This document shows, piece by piece, positions 1 through 9,099 of a stretch of 64,000 bases of DNA (its first letter is position 1; every line of letters begins with the position of its first letter). The translations under genes and the position numbers were made by a program. The notes beneath the pieces were generated by a model. That model did not search any database, was not told where the DNA came from, and saw only the letters and a list, made by a program, of their open reading frames with translations. The DNA comes from an uncultured Polaribacter sp. (GTDB lineage: Bacteria > Bacteroidota > Bacteroidia > Flavobacteriales > Flavobacteriaceae), in assembly GCA_943787375.1 (NCBI GenBank), contig CALSME010000002.1:496001-560000 (forward strand). Direction: 5' to 3'.

Positions 1-2095
1 GGTTGGGTATGAGTTATCACCAGTTTTGTGGCGTAAAGTAAAAGGAGGCTTGTCTGCAGGAAGGGTTCAATCTGTAGCGGTTCGTTTAATTGTAGAAAGA
101 GAAAGAAGTATTCAGGAGTTTACTGCTGAAACACATTATAAGGTTGTTGCAGAATTTTCGAATTTGGAGGGAAAGAAATTTAAAGCAACCATTCCAAAGA
201 ATTTTGAGTCTAAAACAGCAGCATCAGATTTTTTAAAGTCCTGTTCAAATGCTGATTTTTCGATTGCTGAATTGACAAAAAAACCAGCAAAGAAATCGCC
301 AGCAGCGCCGTTTACAACATCAACATTACAGCAAGAAGCTTCTCGAAAATTAGGGTATCCTGTTGCCAAAACAATGCAGGTTGCCCAACGTTTGTATGAA
401 GCGGGTTTAATTACCTATATGAGAACAGATAGTGTGAACTTGTCTGTAGATGCAAGAGATGCCGCTGAAGAAGAAATTACCAATTATTACGGAAAAGAAT
501 ACAGCAAACAACGAGTTTTTAAGTCGAAGGCAAAAGGTGCTCAAGAAGCCCATGAAGCCATTCGACCTACGAACATGAAAATGCATACGATAGCTACAGA
601 ATATGATCAAACCAGATTGTATGATTTAATATGGAAACGAACATTGGCATCCCAAATGAGTGATGCACAATTGGAGCGCACTAATGTGAAAATTGAAAAT
701 TCAGAAAACGAAAAAATCTTCACTGCTAATGGAGAGATGATTAAATTTGAAGGGTTCTTAAAAGTATATTTAGAAGGAAACGACAACGAAGAGGAAGAAC
801 AGGCAGGCATGTTGCCTAACTTAAAAGTGAATGAATCATTAGCATACAATTTCATCAATGCAACACAGCGCTTTACGAGTCCTCCATACCGATTTACAGA
901 AGCTTCCTTGGTAAAACAATTGGAAGAATTGGGGATTGGCCGTCCGTCAACCTATGCGCCAACGATTTCTACGGTGCAAAGAAGAGGCTATATAGAAAAG
1001 GGACAAAATGAAGGCTTGGAACGAAGTTATGAGCAATTGATTTTAGCTAATGGAGCTGTAAAAAATCAAACATTAACAGAAAAAACGGGGTCAGATAAAA
1101 ACAAATTAATTCCAACAGATATTGGAAATATTGTCAATGATTTCTTAGTGGCTAATTTTTCTAATATTTTAGATTTTGGATTTACCGCTAAAGTAGAGTC
1201 TTCTTTTGATGATATTTCTGAAGGGGATGCAAATTGGATCGAAATGATTAAAGGTTTCTATGGTGCCTTTCATGAAACCGTAGAAGATGTAAAAGAAAAT
1301 GCAGAAAGAGAAAGTGGTGAACGCATTTTAGGAAAACATCCAGTTTCTGGAAAAACGGTTTTAGTCCGTTTGGGGAAATTTGGACCGATTGCACAGATTG
1401 GTGCGCCAGAAGATGAAGAGAAATTATTTGCAAGTTTAAATCCAACACAAAACCTAGGAACGATTACTTTAGACGAGGCTTTGGAGTTGTTTTTATTACC
1501 TAAAAAATTGGGGATTTTCCAGGGAGAAGAGGTCATTGTTTCCAATGGGCGTTTTGGACCTTACATTCGTTTTGGAAGCCTATTTGTTTCTTTAGAGAAG
1601 GGTGAAAATCCAATGGAGGTTGATTTGCCAAGGGCGGAAGCGTTAATTGTTGCCAAACAAAAAGCAGATGCACCGGTAGCACACTATGAAGAATTGCCCG
1701 TTCAAAAAGGCGTTGGCCGTTTTGGTCCTTTCATTAAATGGAATTCAATTTTCATCAATGTGAGTAAAAAGTATGATTTTGACACCCTTACTTATGACGA
1801 GATTGTTGAACTCATTGAAGTGAAAAAGCAAAAAGAAATTGACAAGGTGCTTCATAATTGGGAAGATGTTGAGATTCGTGTAGAAAAGGCAAGATGGGGA
1901 AGGTTTCATGTTTTAAAAGGAAAAATTAAGATCGAACTTCCAAAAACGACCGATATCGAGAAACTGACCAAAGAGGAAGCTGTTAAAATGATTGCTGCAA
2001 AAATGCCAAAGAAGAAAGCGGCAAAAAAGAAAGTTGTCAAAAAGAAAGCTACGGTAAAGAAAACCACTGCGAAGAAAACAGTAAAAAAGAAATAA
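1..2095 (+). CDS. topA: DNA topoisomerase I, 3' part (5' end outside window)
   Basis: Type IA topoisomerase that relaxes negatively supercoiled DNA. The frame is open from base 2 with no start, so the N-terminal Toprim domain lies upstream of the window. Visible are the end of the domain carrying SAGRVQSVAVRLI, the catalytic tyrosine in GLITYMRTDS (Tyr codon 416-418), the GIGRPSTYAPTI motif, then several C-terminal repeats with GKFGP or GRFGP cores (near 1374, 1551 and 1719). The protein ends in a Lys/Ala/Thr-rich tail of about 30 residues, probably a nonspecific DNA-binding tail. I see no Cys4 zinc fingers, unlike E. coli TopA. The TTG at 26 is an internal leucine codon, not a start. Confidence 0.97.
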   Translation, partial: VGYELSPVLWRKVKGGLSAGRVQSVAVRLIVERERSIQEFTAETHYKVVAEFSNLEGKKFKATIPKNFESKTAASDFLKSCSNADFSIAELTKKPAKKSPAAPFTTSTLQQEASRKLGYPVAKTMQVAQRLYEAGLITYMRTDSVNLSVDARDAAEEEITNYYGKEYSKQRVFKSKAKGAQEAHEAIRPTNMKMHTIATEYDQTRLYDLIWKRTLASQMSDAQLERTNVKIENSENEKIFTANGEMIKFEGFLKVYLEGNDNEEEEQAGMLPNLKVNESLAYNFINATQRFTSPPYRFTEASLVKQLEELGIGRPSTYAPTISTVQRRGYIEKGQNEGLERSYEQLILANGAVKNQTLTEKTGSDKNKLIPTDIGNIVNDFLVANFSNILDFGFTAKVESSFDDISEGDANWIEMIKGFYGAFHETVEDVKENAERESGERILGKHPVSGKTVLVRLGKFGPIAQIGAPEDEEKLFASLNPTQNLGTITLDEALELFLLPKKLGIFQGEEVIVSNGRFGPYIRFGSLFVSLEKGENPMEVDLPRAEALIVAKQKADAPVAHYEELPVQKGVGRFGPFIKWNSIFINVSKKYDFDTLTYDEIVELIEVKKQKEIDKVLHNWEDVEIRVEKARWGRFHVLKGKIKIELPKTTDIEKLTKEEAVKMIAAKMPKKKAAKKKVVKKKATVKKTTAKKTVKKK

Positions 2096-2134
2096 TTTAG
2101 TTAGTATCTTGCATACTTCTACTTAAAAAAAATA

Positions 2135-3295
2135 ATGAGTCAAGACTTTTTAACTCCTGTAAAAGAATCGGTTATGGCACACCTGGAGCTGCAATCTGCT
2201 TTGTCATTGGGTGAAAAAATTACAATTCATTCAGAAAAAGAAGGCTTTCCCGATCTAGAAAATATTCAAATAGCGATTTTTGGGGTACAAGAAGATCGAA
2301 ATTCACAAGATAATTTTGGTTGTGGTGAAGATTTAGATTGTATTCGAAGAAAATTATATGAGTTATTTCCCGGAGATTGGCATACGAACATTGTCGATTT
2401 AGGAAATGTATCCAAAGGGAATGCGGTTTCAGATACTTATTTTGCGGTTTCAGAAATCATTACCTCATTGTTAAAGAAGAACATTATTCCAGTAATTATT
2501 GGTGGGGGTCAAGACATTACCTACATCAATTACAGGGCATACGATGCTTTGGAACAAACAGTAAATATTACGGCAGTTGATAGTAGATTTGATATGGGTG
2601 ATTTGGAAGACGAATTAACTTCACAGTCGTATCTTAGTAAAATTATTATGCAACAGCCCAATAATTTATTTAACTATTGCAATGTGGGGTATCAAACATT
2701 TTTTAATGCCCAAGAAGAGATTAAACTATTAGATGCCTTGTTTTTCGATGCTTATCGATTGGGTGAAGCAAAGAATTTAGAAAATATTGAACCTGCGTTT
2801 CGGAATGCAGATATTGTTTCTATTGATATTGGTGCGGTGCGACAAAGTGAGGCGCCTGCCAATAACAATGCTTCTCCAAATGGTTTTTATGGAGATGAAA
2901 TATGTGCTATTTCAAGGTATGCAGGTATTAGCGATAAGGTTTCCTCATTTGGAATTTACGAATACAATTCGAAATATGACAATCACAATCAAACGGCACA
3001 TTTAATTGCGCAAATGATCTGGTATTTTATTGAAGGTGTCAATGCTAGGGTGAAAGATTACCCTTTTACTAGGAAGGAAGATTATCAAAAATTTACCGTT
3101 TTGTTAGCGGATGATGATCCTTTAACCTTTTATAAAAGTCACAAAACGGGAAGATGGTGGATTGAAATTAATATTTTATCCAATAATAAATATAAAAGAC
3201 ATGCGTTAATACCATGTACATATCAAGATTATATTGCAGCAACAAAGGAAATTATTCCACAAAAGTGGTATAAAGCAATGCAAAAATTGGTTTAG
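2135..3295 (+). CDS. Arginase/formimidoylglutamase-fold protein, probably not a canonical metalloenzyme
   Basis: A 386-residue ureohydrolase-fold protein. The layout of the fold is clear: IIGGGQD (residues 121-127), AVDSRFDMGD (147-156), VSIDIGAV (228-235), and ASPNGFYGDE in place of the usual PGGLT-type loop. In true arginases and formimidoylglutamases the Mn ligands are GGGH, DAHxD and DxD. Here they read GGGQ (His to Gln126), DSRFD (His to Arg151) and DIG (Asp to Gly233), so three of six ligands are replaced. Known family members hydrolyse guanidino compounds; I infer this copy has another role or is catalytically dead. It sits 39 bp after topA and just upstream of gldKLMN on the same strand, which suggests cotranscription or a link to gliding, but no function can be assigned. 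Confidence 0.8.
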   Translation: MSQDFLTPVKESVMAHLELQSALSLGEKITIHSEKEGFPDLENIQIAIFGVQEDRNSQDNFGCGEDLDCIRRKLYELFPGDWHTNIVDLGNVSKGNAVSDTYFAVSEIITSLLKKNIIPVIIGGGQDITYINYRAYDALEQTVNITAVDSRFDMGDLEDELTSQSYLSKIIMQQPNNLFNYCNVGYQTFFNAQEEIKLLDALFFDAYRLGEAKNLENIEPAFRNADIVSIDIGAVRQSEAPANNNASPNGFYGDEICAISRYAGISDKVSSFGIYEYNSKYDNHNQTAHLIAQMIWYFIEGVNARVKDYPFTRKEDYQKFTVLLADDDPLTFYKSHKTGRWWIEINILSNNKYKRHALIPCTYQDYIAATKEIIPQKWYKAMQKLV

Positions 3296-3396
3296 TACAT
3301 CGTAAAAAAAGATTCCATTAAAAGGTTCTGTTAGAATTGGTTTTTAATAAAAAAAAGAATAAGTTTACCAACTTTTTAGATAAGATATCAGATAAT

Positions 3397-4755
3397 ATGA
3401 AGAAAGCAGCAATATTTGCACTCTTAATAACGGTTTTTTACAGTTGTGGCTCTAATGATAGAGGCGAATTAGTAGGTATAAAAGCCAAAAAGAAGTGGTT
3501 TTCAGAGAAACCCTACGGAATGGCTTTAATTCCAGGTGGATCTTTTACTATGGGAAAACAAGATGAAGACATTATAGGAACTCTTAATACACCAACCAAA
3601 ACGGTGACTGTGAGACCTTATTATATGGATGAAACCGAAATCACAAATAATGAATACAAAGAATTTGTTTTTTGGGTTCGAGATTCAATCACTAGAACTG
3701 CATTGGCAAAAGCTGCAGACGATCAAAGTATTATTGGTCAATCTGCGAGTGGTGCACAAGCAACTTCAACAGGAATAGAAGCTTTTGCATATGCGGATGC
3801 TGATACTACAAGAACTGCTTATCAAAAATTTCAAGAAGGTAAAGAAACAAGACAAAATTTAAGACCTTTAAACTGGGACGTTGACTTATTTGCATTGAAA
3901 GATTCTCCAGACGAGTATTATGTTGAAGCAATCGATTCATTGTATATTGAGCAAGAGGACGCGGTAGCCGGGATTCGAACTTTTAAAACAGAATACATAA
4001 AATATTACTATTCTGAATTTGATCTTGAAAAAGCAGCAAAATCTCGTAAAAAAGTAGCGGGGAGAAATTATAGATATGATACTGCTTTAGAAATCTACCC
4101 AGACACCACTGTTTGGATCAAAGATTTTAATTATTCCTACAACGATCCAATGCACCAAGATTATTTTCGCCACCAAGCTTATGGAGATTATCCAGTGGTA
4201 GGTGTTAAATGGGACCAAGCAAAGGCTTTTTGTCATTGGAGAACAAAAAAGAAAAACGATTATTTACGCGGAAAGAATAATGTGGCAGCTGTACCGGTCT
4301 TTAGATTGCCTACAGAAGCAGAATGGGAGTATGCCGCTCGTGGTGGACTTCAGTTTGCAACTTATCCTTGGGGAACAGGAGGTACTACAAGTGATCGTGG
4401 TTGTTTCTTAGCAAACTTTAAACCCGTAAGAGGTGATTATGCCGTGGATGGTGCTTTGTATACAGTGGAGGCAAAATCATACAATGCCAATGATTATGGT
4501 TTGTATAACATGGCAGGAAACGTTTCAGAATGGACGAGTTCCGCATATAATGGTGCTTCTTATTATTTGAGTTCTACGATGAACCCAAATGTAGAAGATC
4601 GAAAAAATAAAAGAAAAATAGTACGTGGAGGATCTTGGAAAGACGTTGCCTACTTTTTAGAAGTAGGATCAAGAGATTTTGAATACGCAGATACTGCAAG
4701 AAGTTTTATCGGTTTTAGAACCGTTCAAGATTATATTGGAGATATAAATAAATAA
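3397..4755 (+). CDS. gldK: Gliding motility / T9SS lipoprotein GldK
   Basis: GldK forms the periplasmic ring of the type IX secretion and gliding machine together with GldN, anchored to the outer membrane as a lipoprotein. The start chosen is the ATG at 3397 (452 aa), which gives a short hydrophobic signal ending in VFYSCGS; the longer TTG frame from 3337 would bury this signal. The body is a formylglycine-generating-enzyme (SUMF1) fold: PGGSFTMG near the start, YYMDETEITNNEY, FRLPTEAEWEYAARGG, YNMAGNVSEWTSS, RGGSWKD and FIGFRTV at the end. In GldK this fold is structural rather than an oxidase. First gene of gldK-L-M-N; gldL follows after 29 bp. Confidence 0.95.
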   Translation: MKKAAIFALLITVFYSCGSNDRGELVGIKAKKKWFSEKPYGMALIPGGSFTMGKQDEDIIGTLNTPTKTVTVRPYYMDETEITNNEYKEFVFWVRDSITRTALAKAADDQSIIGQSASGAQATSTGIEAFAYADADTTRTAYQKFQEGKETRQNLRPLNWDVDLFALKDSPDEYYVEAIDSLYIEQEDAVAGIRTFKTEYIKYYYSEFDLEKAAKSRKKVAGRNYRYDTALEIYPDTTVWIKDFNYSYNDPMHQDYFRHQAYGDYPVVGVKWDQAKAFCHWRTKKKNDYLRGKNNVAAVPVFRLPTEAEWEYAARGGLQFATYPWGTGGTTSDRGCFLANFKPVRGDYAVDGALYTVEAKSYNANDYGLYNMAGNVSEWTSSAYNGASYYLSSTMNPNVEDRKNKRKIVRGGSWKDVAYFLEVGSRDFEYADTARSFIGFRTVQDYIGDINK

Positions 4756-4784
4756 ACTAAACCACAAATACAAAAAAAATAATT

Positions 4785-5420
4785 ATGGCACAGTCAAAAG
4801 CTTACAAAAAAGGAATGAATTTCGTATACGGAATGGGAGCAGCAATCGTTATTATTGGTGCCTTATTTAAAATACAGCATATACAATTTGGTATTTTAAC
4901 TGGAGGAGTTATGTTAACAATAGGTTTGGTTGTAGAAGCGCTTGTTTTTGCGATTTCAGCTTTTGATACTCCTGAAGATGATCTGGACTGGTCTAAAGTA
5001 TACCCTGTATTAGCAGGAGACGAGGGTGATTCAGAACAAGAACTAGGAGCTGATGGTTTACTTTCTCAAAAACTAGATACATTGTTGGCAGAAGCAAACA
5101 TAGATTCTAAATTAATGGAAAGTTTAGGAACAAGCATGAAAAATTTTCAAGGAGCTGCAGAAGGATTGTCTGCTGCCTCAGAATCTATTTCTGCAACCAA
5201 CAAATACAACGAACAAATGACGATGGCTGCCATTCAAATGGAATCTTTAAACGGATTGTACAAAGTGCAAATGGAAAGCGCTGGCAAACAAACAGCCTTA
5301 AATGAAGCTGTTGTTGAAAATACAGAAAAATTAAAAGAACAAATGGATTCTTTAGCGAAGAACTTATCTTCTTTAAACGGAGTATATGGTGGTATGCTTT
5401 CTGCAATGACAAACAAATAA
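4785..5420 (+). CDS. gldL: Gliding motility / T9SS inner-membrane motor protein GldL
   Basis: GldL is the membrane part of the proton-driven GldLM motor that powers type IX secretion and gliding. Two transmembrane helices are visible at about residues 12-30 and 36-59, followed by a soluble cytoplasmic domain that is Ala/Ser/Gln-rich and probably helical. Glu51 lies inside the second helix and corresponds in position to the buried glutamate proposed in the family to couple proton flow to rotation. The 211-aa length is normal for the family. Same-strand neighbour of gldK (29-bp gap) and gldM (49-bp gap). Confidence 0.96.
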   Translation: MAQSKAYKKGMNFVYGMGAAIVIIGALFKIQHIQFGILTGGVMLTIGLVVEALVFAISAFDTPEDDLDWSKVYPVLAGDEGDSEQELGADGLLSQKLDTLLAEANIDSKLMESLGTSMKNFQGAAEGLSAASESISATNKYNEQMTMAAIQMESLNGLYKVQMESAGKQTALNEAVVENTEKLKEQMDSLAKNLSSLNGVYGGMLSAMTNK

Positions 5421-5469
5421 TAATTAGTTCTATTAAAGAAAGAACACTAACTTAAAAAAACTAATTAGA

Positions 5470-7029
5470 ATGGCAGGAGGAAAAATGAATGCGAGGCAGA
5501 AAATGATAAACCTAATGTACTTGGTGTTTATTGCGATGTTAGCCTTAAATATGAGTAAAGAGGTTTTGAGTGCTTTTGGATATACAAATCAAAAGTTAGA
5601 GAGTACTAACCAATCTACAACTATTAAGAATAATCGAGCTTACGATAATTTATCACAGAAAGCTATAGATGAAGCTGCTCAATGGGGAGAGCAAAATGAA
5701 AAAGCATCCAAAATAAGGAAATACTCAAATGATTTTTATTCCTATTTAGAAGCTTTAAAAGAAACTTTGTTTTCTCGTTCAGGCATCGAAGATAAATCTG
5801 ATTTTGTGTCTATGGACAAAACGGATGTTTTGGATTCTTACTTTTTTGTAGGAGACGGATATACATTAGAAGGAAAAGAGTTTCTAGAAAATATAAACAA
5901 TTACAGAGAAAATTTAATTAAAGAATTAGGTTCAAATAGTAAATTTGTTCCGTCTATTAAGAATAAGTTTAACACCGATGATGTTTTTAATACAAAGGAT
6001 CAGAAAAAAATCCCTTTTATGAAAGCCAGGTACGAAGGGTTTCCTATGGTTGCTTCTCTAACAAATTTTACTCAAATACAGACTGACATACGTAGTACAG
6101 AGAGTGATATTCTTTCAAATTTATTAGGAGATAAGTTAGAAACAATTACTCAGATAACAGGAAACAACTACAAAGGAATTGTTTCATTAAACAAATCGTC
6201 ATATTTTGTAGGAGAACAAGTTAAAGGTCAAGTAGTGTTGGGTAGATATGATTCTAACTTAGTACCAACAAAAGTTACCCTAGAAGGTAAAGACATTACC
6301 GATAAAGTAGAAAATGGGCAAGTAATGTTAGACATGCCAGCGGGTTCTGTTGGGGATAAAAATTTTAAAGGAGTGATTACTTTTATGCAGGATGGAAAAG
6401 AATCACCAATTCCTTTTGAAAGTAACTTTAAAGTTATTGCTCAGCCAAAAAATGCTGTTGTATCTGCAGACAAAATGAATGTAGTCTACAGAGGTTTGGT
6501 AAATCCTATCTCAATCTCTCTTCCAGGTGTAGGAGATAAAGATATAAAAGTTACTGTTTCGAGTGGTAAATTAAAAAAGAAAGGTAAAGTCTATGAGTAC
6601 ACACCTTCAAATTCTATTACAGTCAAAACTGTAAAATTTACAGTTAAAGCTAGATTAGAAAACCAAACAATTACATCTACTGCAGAATTTAGAGTTAAGT
6701 CGATGCCAAATGCCATGGCCAGTGTACGAGGTCAGTATGGTTTATTACGCTTACCTAAAAGTAGCTTAGTGAAAGCTAGAATTGGTGCAGGTAGACCAAG
6801 TTTTGAGTTTGATTTAAAACTTAAAGTGAATGGTTTTAAAATTAAAGTTCCTGGTCAAACAACAATTGTTGTTAAAGGAACAAAACTTAGTGCTGCTGCA
6901 ATAAGAGCAGTAAACAGAGCCAAAGACGGTGATGTGATAACTATTTTTGGTGTTGATCAAAATATTATAGGGAATTCTTATGACGATAAAAAGAAAGTTC
7001 TTCCCATAAGTATCGAGATTGTTAACTAG
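5470..7029 (+). CDS. gldM: Gliding motility / T9SS motor shaft protein GldM
   Basis: GldM spans the periplasm from the inner-membrane motor to the GldKN ring. One N-terminal transmembrane helix (about residues 12-33) is followed by a 480-residue periplasmic region of beta-rich domains; a Lys/Val/Ile-rich pattern such as YKGIVSLNKSSYFVGEQ fits the known repeated domains. Arg9 just before the helix matches the conserved arginine thought to pair with the GldL glutamate. The length of 519 aa is typical. Ends with ISIEIVN; gldN starts 17 bp later. Confidence 0.96.
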   Translation: MAGGKMNARQKMINLMYLVFIAMLALNMSKEVLSAFGYTNQKLESTNQSTTIKNNRAYDNLSQKAIDEAAQWGEQNEKASKIRKYSNDFYSYLEALKETLFSRSGIEDKSDFVSMDKTDVLDSYFFVGDGYTLEGKEFLENINNYRENLIKELGSNSKFVPSIKNKFNTDDVFNTKDQKKIPFMKARYEGFPMVASLTNFTQIQTDIRSTESDILSNLLGDKLETITQITGNNYKGIVSLNKSSYFVGEQVKGQVVLGRYDSNLVPTKVTLEGKDITDKVENGQVMLDMPAGSVGDKNFKGVITFMQDGKESPIPFESNFKVIAQPKNAVVSADKMNVVYRGLVNPISISLPGVGDKDIKVTVSSGKLKKKGKVYEYTPSNSITVKTVKFTVKARLENQTITSTAEFRVKSMPNAMASVRGQYGLLRLPKSSLVKARIGAGRPSFEFDLKLKVNGFKIKVPGQTTIVVKGTKLSAAAIRAVNRAKDGDVITIFGVDQNIIGNSYDDKKKVLPISIEIVN

Positions 7030-7045
7030 ATTATAAATTATTATT

Positions 7046-7912
7046 ATGAGATTTATATACGCATTGTTTTTTGTTTTTTCAACCATTACTGAATTAAATT
7101 CACAAGTAAACCTATTGAATTCAAAAACAGTTGAACAAATTGGAAAAAAGACAGCCAATCAAATTAAAGTTGATATTGATGAGCCCCTTCCCTATGGATA
7201 TGTAGACGATAGAGATATCTTGTGGTCAAAAACTGTTTGGGAAATCATAGATTTAAACCAAAAGATTAATCTTCCCTTTTATTTTCCAATAGATACAACT
7301 GCAGTTTTATCAAATAGAAAGTCCCTATTTGATAGTCTTATGAAGGGTCTTAAAAAGGGGGAAATTAAAGATGTTTATAACGATTCTAATCTTCTTACTA
7401 AAATGACTCAAGAAGAACTCTCTGATAAGTTGTCAGCGAGAGTAGAAAATGGTTATGATGAAGAGACAGGGAAGCTTAACGTAGATGAATTTTCAATAGT
7501 TTCAAAAGAAGTTTCAGCATATCAAATAAAAGGAATGTGGTATTTCGATAAGCGTCAAGGAGAATTAAAATATAGATTATTGGCAATAGCTCCAATGGCA
7601 ATTGATGTTCAAAGTAAGGCTGAAGGTATTAAAGACGCTACGCTATATACTTTGTTTTGGGTTTATTATCCAACAGCTAGAAAAACGTTACATAATTCCA
7701 AAGTTTTTAATCCTGATAATACCATGCATCCTGTTTCATTTGACCACTTGTTAAATTCTAGAAGATTTAATTCCAACATTATTAAAGAGGAAAATGTATA
7801 TGGTGACAGAGCAATTAATGAATATACTAAAAACTCTATTTTTCAACTTTTAGAAGCTCAGAAGATTAAAGAATCTATCAGAAATAAAGAAATAGATATG
7901 TGGAACTATTAA
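7046..7912 (+). CDS. gldN: Gliding motility / T9SS ring protein GldN
   Basis: GldN (PorN family) is the periplasmic partner of GldK in the T9SS ring. The 288-aa protein has a cleavable-looking signal peptide (about residues 1-20, ending near ELNSQ), a conserved core with GYVDDRDILWSKTVWEIIDLN, and the region YQIKGMWYFDKRQGELKYR followed by FWVYYPTARKTL, both typical of the family. It is the last gene of the operon: 17 bp after gldM and followed within 25 bp by a perfect 15-bp-stem terminator. Confidence 0.95.
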   Translation: MRFIYALFFVFSTITELNSQVNLLNSKTVEQIGKKTANQIKVDIDEPLPYGYVDDRDILWSKTVWEIIDLNQKINLPFYFPIDTTAVLSNRKSLFDSLMKGLKKGEIKDVYNDSNLLTKMTQEELSDKLSARVENGYDEETGKLNVDEFSIVSKEVSAYQIKGMWYFDKRQGELKYRLLAIAPMAIDVQSKAEGIKDATLYTLFWVYYPTARKTLHNSKVFNPDNTMHPVSFDHLLNSRRFNSNIIKEENVYGDRAINEYTKNSIFQLLEAQKIKESIRNKEIDMWNY

Positions 7913-7932
7913 AGTTCTATATATAGCTATTT

Positions 7933-7967
7933 AAAGCGTTCTAATTTTTAAATTAGAACGCTTTTTT
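7933..7967 (+). terminator. Terminator of the gldKLMN operon
   Basis: A perfect 15-bp stem (7933-7947 paired with 7950-7964) is followed by a T run. It sits 21 bp after the gldN stop and should end the gld transcript. Confidence 0.9.
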
Positions 7968-7980
7968 ATTGTAAAAAAAC

Positions 7981-7988
7981 TACTTTTG
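7981..7988 (+). promoter_or_regulatory. Candidate TAnnTTTG promoter box
   Basis: TACTTTTG matches the Bacteroidota -7 element. It lies only 4 bases before the ATG at 7993, so transcription would begin at or inside the start codon. No good TTG -33 box is seen at the right spacing, so the call is tentative. Confidence 0.4.
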
Positions 7989-7992
7989 ACGC

Positions 7993-9039
7993 ATGAAGTT
8001 AGATTATATCGTTGTTGGTTTAGGGTTGGCTGGTTTGGCATTTATTGAGGAGTTAATTGCTGCCAATAAAAGTTTTTTGGTGTTTGAAGACCGTTCTCAA
8101 ACTTCCTCGCTAGTTGCAGGCGGAGTTTACAATCCAGTTATTTTAAAACGATACTCTCCGGTATGGAATGCGAAAGAACAATTGGCAGTAGCACTTCCTT
8201 TCTATGAACGATTGGAAAAGAAATTTGAAACTTCCTTTGATCATAAATTCGCCATCAAAAAAGCTTTCAAATCGGTAGCAGATCAAAATAATTGGTTTTC
8301 CGCATTTGACAAACCCACGGTAGCCCCCTTTTTAGATGCCACTTTGGACAAACAATCTTATGCTGGAGTTTTAGGAGATCATTCCTTTGGGAATGTAAAA
8401 GAAGGCGGACGCATTGACACGCATCACTTGGTGGAAACCTACCGAAACTATTTACAGGAAAATGATTGGATTCGATTTGAAAAATTCAACCATGAAGAAC
8501 TTATTTTTGAAAATAACGTTGCTAAATACCAAGACTTAGCAGCATCTAAAATTGTCTTTTCCGAAGGTTTTGGCTTAAAACAAAATCCGTATTTCAATCA
8601 TTTGCCATTAGAGGAAGTAAAAGGGGAAACCATTACCATTCATGCACCTGAATTAGACATTGATTTCTTACTGAAATCTACCTTATTTGTAATGCCTATT
8701 GGAAATCATCTTTATAAAGTGGGTGCTACTTTCAATCATGCTGATAAAACCTCTGTTCCAACCACTCAAGGAAGGGATGAATTGATTGAGAAACTAAAAA
8801 AGGTGCTCGATACGCCATTTCAAATTGTGGCGCAGGCGGCTGGTATTCGTCCTGCAGTAAAAGACAGAAGACCCATGGTTGGGGTGCATCCTCAGTTTTC
8901 AAATTTAGTAGTCTTAAATGGCTTAGGAACCCGTGGTGTAATGATTTCTCCAACAATTGCAAAAAATCTATTTCGGCATTTAGAGCTTTGTGAATCCTTG
9001 GATCCAGCAATTGATATCAAACGGTTTGATAAAAAGTAG
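7993..9039 (+). CDS. FAD-dependent oxidoreductase, DAO (glycine/D-amino-acid oxidase) superfamily
   Basis: A 348-residue flavoprotein. The N-terminal dinucleotide fold is VVGLGLAGLAF, with an acidic end of the second strand (VFEDRSQ) and a substrate-domain start SLVAGGVYNPV. The C-terminal FAD contact region reads AAGIRPAVKDRRPMVG and NGLGTRGVMISP, as in DadA, ThiO and MnmC-C relatives. It is cytoplasmic, with no signal peptide. The substrate cannot be told from the sequence: amine or amino-acid oxidation is likely from the family, but MnmC-like tRNA modification cannot be excluded. Probably its own transcript, between the gldN terminator and the next TAnnTTTG box. Confidence 0.85.
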   Translation: MKLDYIVVGLGLAGLAFIEELIAANKSFLVFEDRSQTSSLVAGGVYNPVILKRYSPVWNAKEQLAVALPFYERLEKKFETSFDHKFAIKKAFKSVADQNNWFSAFDKPTVAPFLDATLDKQSYAGVLGDHSFGNVKEGGRIDTHHLVETYRNYLQENDWIRFEKFNHEELIFENNVAKYQDLAASKIVFSEGFGLKQNPYFNHLPLEEVKGETITIHAPELDIDFLLKSTLFVMPIGNHLYKVGATFNHADKTSVPTTQGRDELIEKLKKVLDTPFQIVAQAAGIRPAVKDRRPMVGVHPQFSNLVVLNGLGTRGVMISPTIAKNLFRHLELCESLDPAIDIKRFDKK

Positions 9040-9078
9040 CGTCTTTGATAAAATTCTATATTCAGGGCTTATTTTTCT

Positions 9079-9086
9079 TACTTTTG
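9079..9086 (+). promoter_or_regulatory. Candidate TAnnTTTG promoter for the MORN-protease gene
   Basis: TACTTTTG ends 13 bases upstream of the ATG at 9100. No convincing -33 TTG is present at 19-21 bp. Confidence 0.45.
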
Positions 9087-9099
9087 TATAAAAATCTCC

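Noticed and set aside
3337..3396. Upstream TTG start for gldK
   Set aside because: It would add 20 charged residues before the lipoprotein signal; the ATG at 3397 gives a correct signal.
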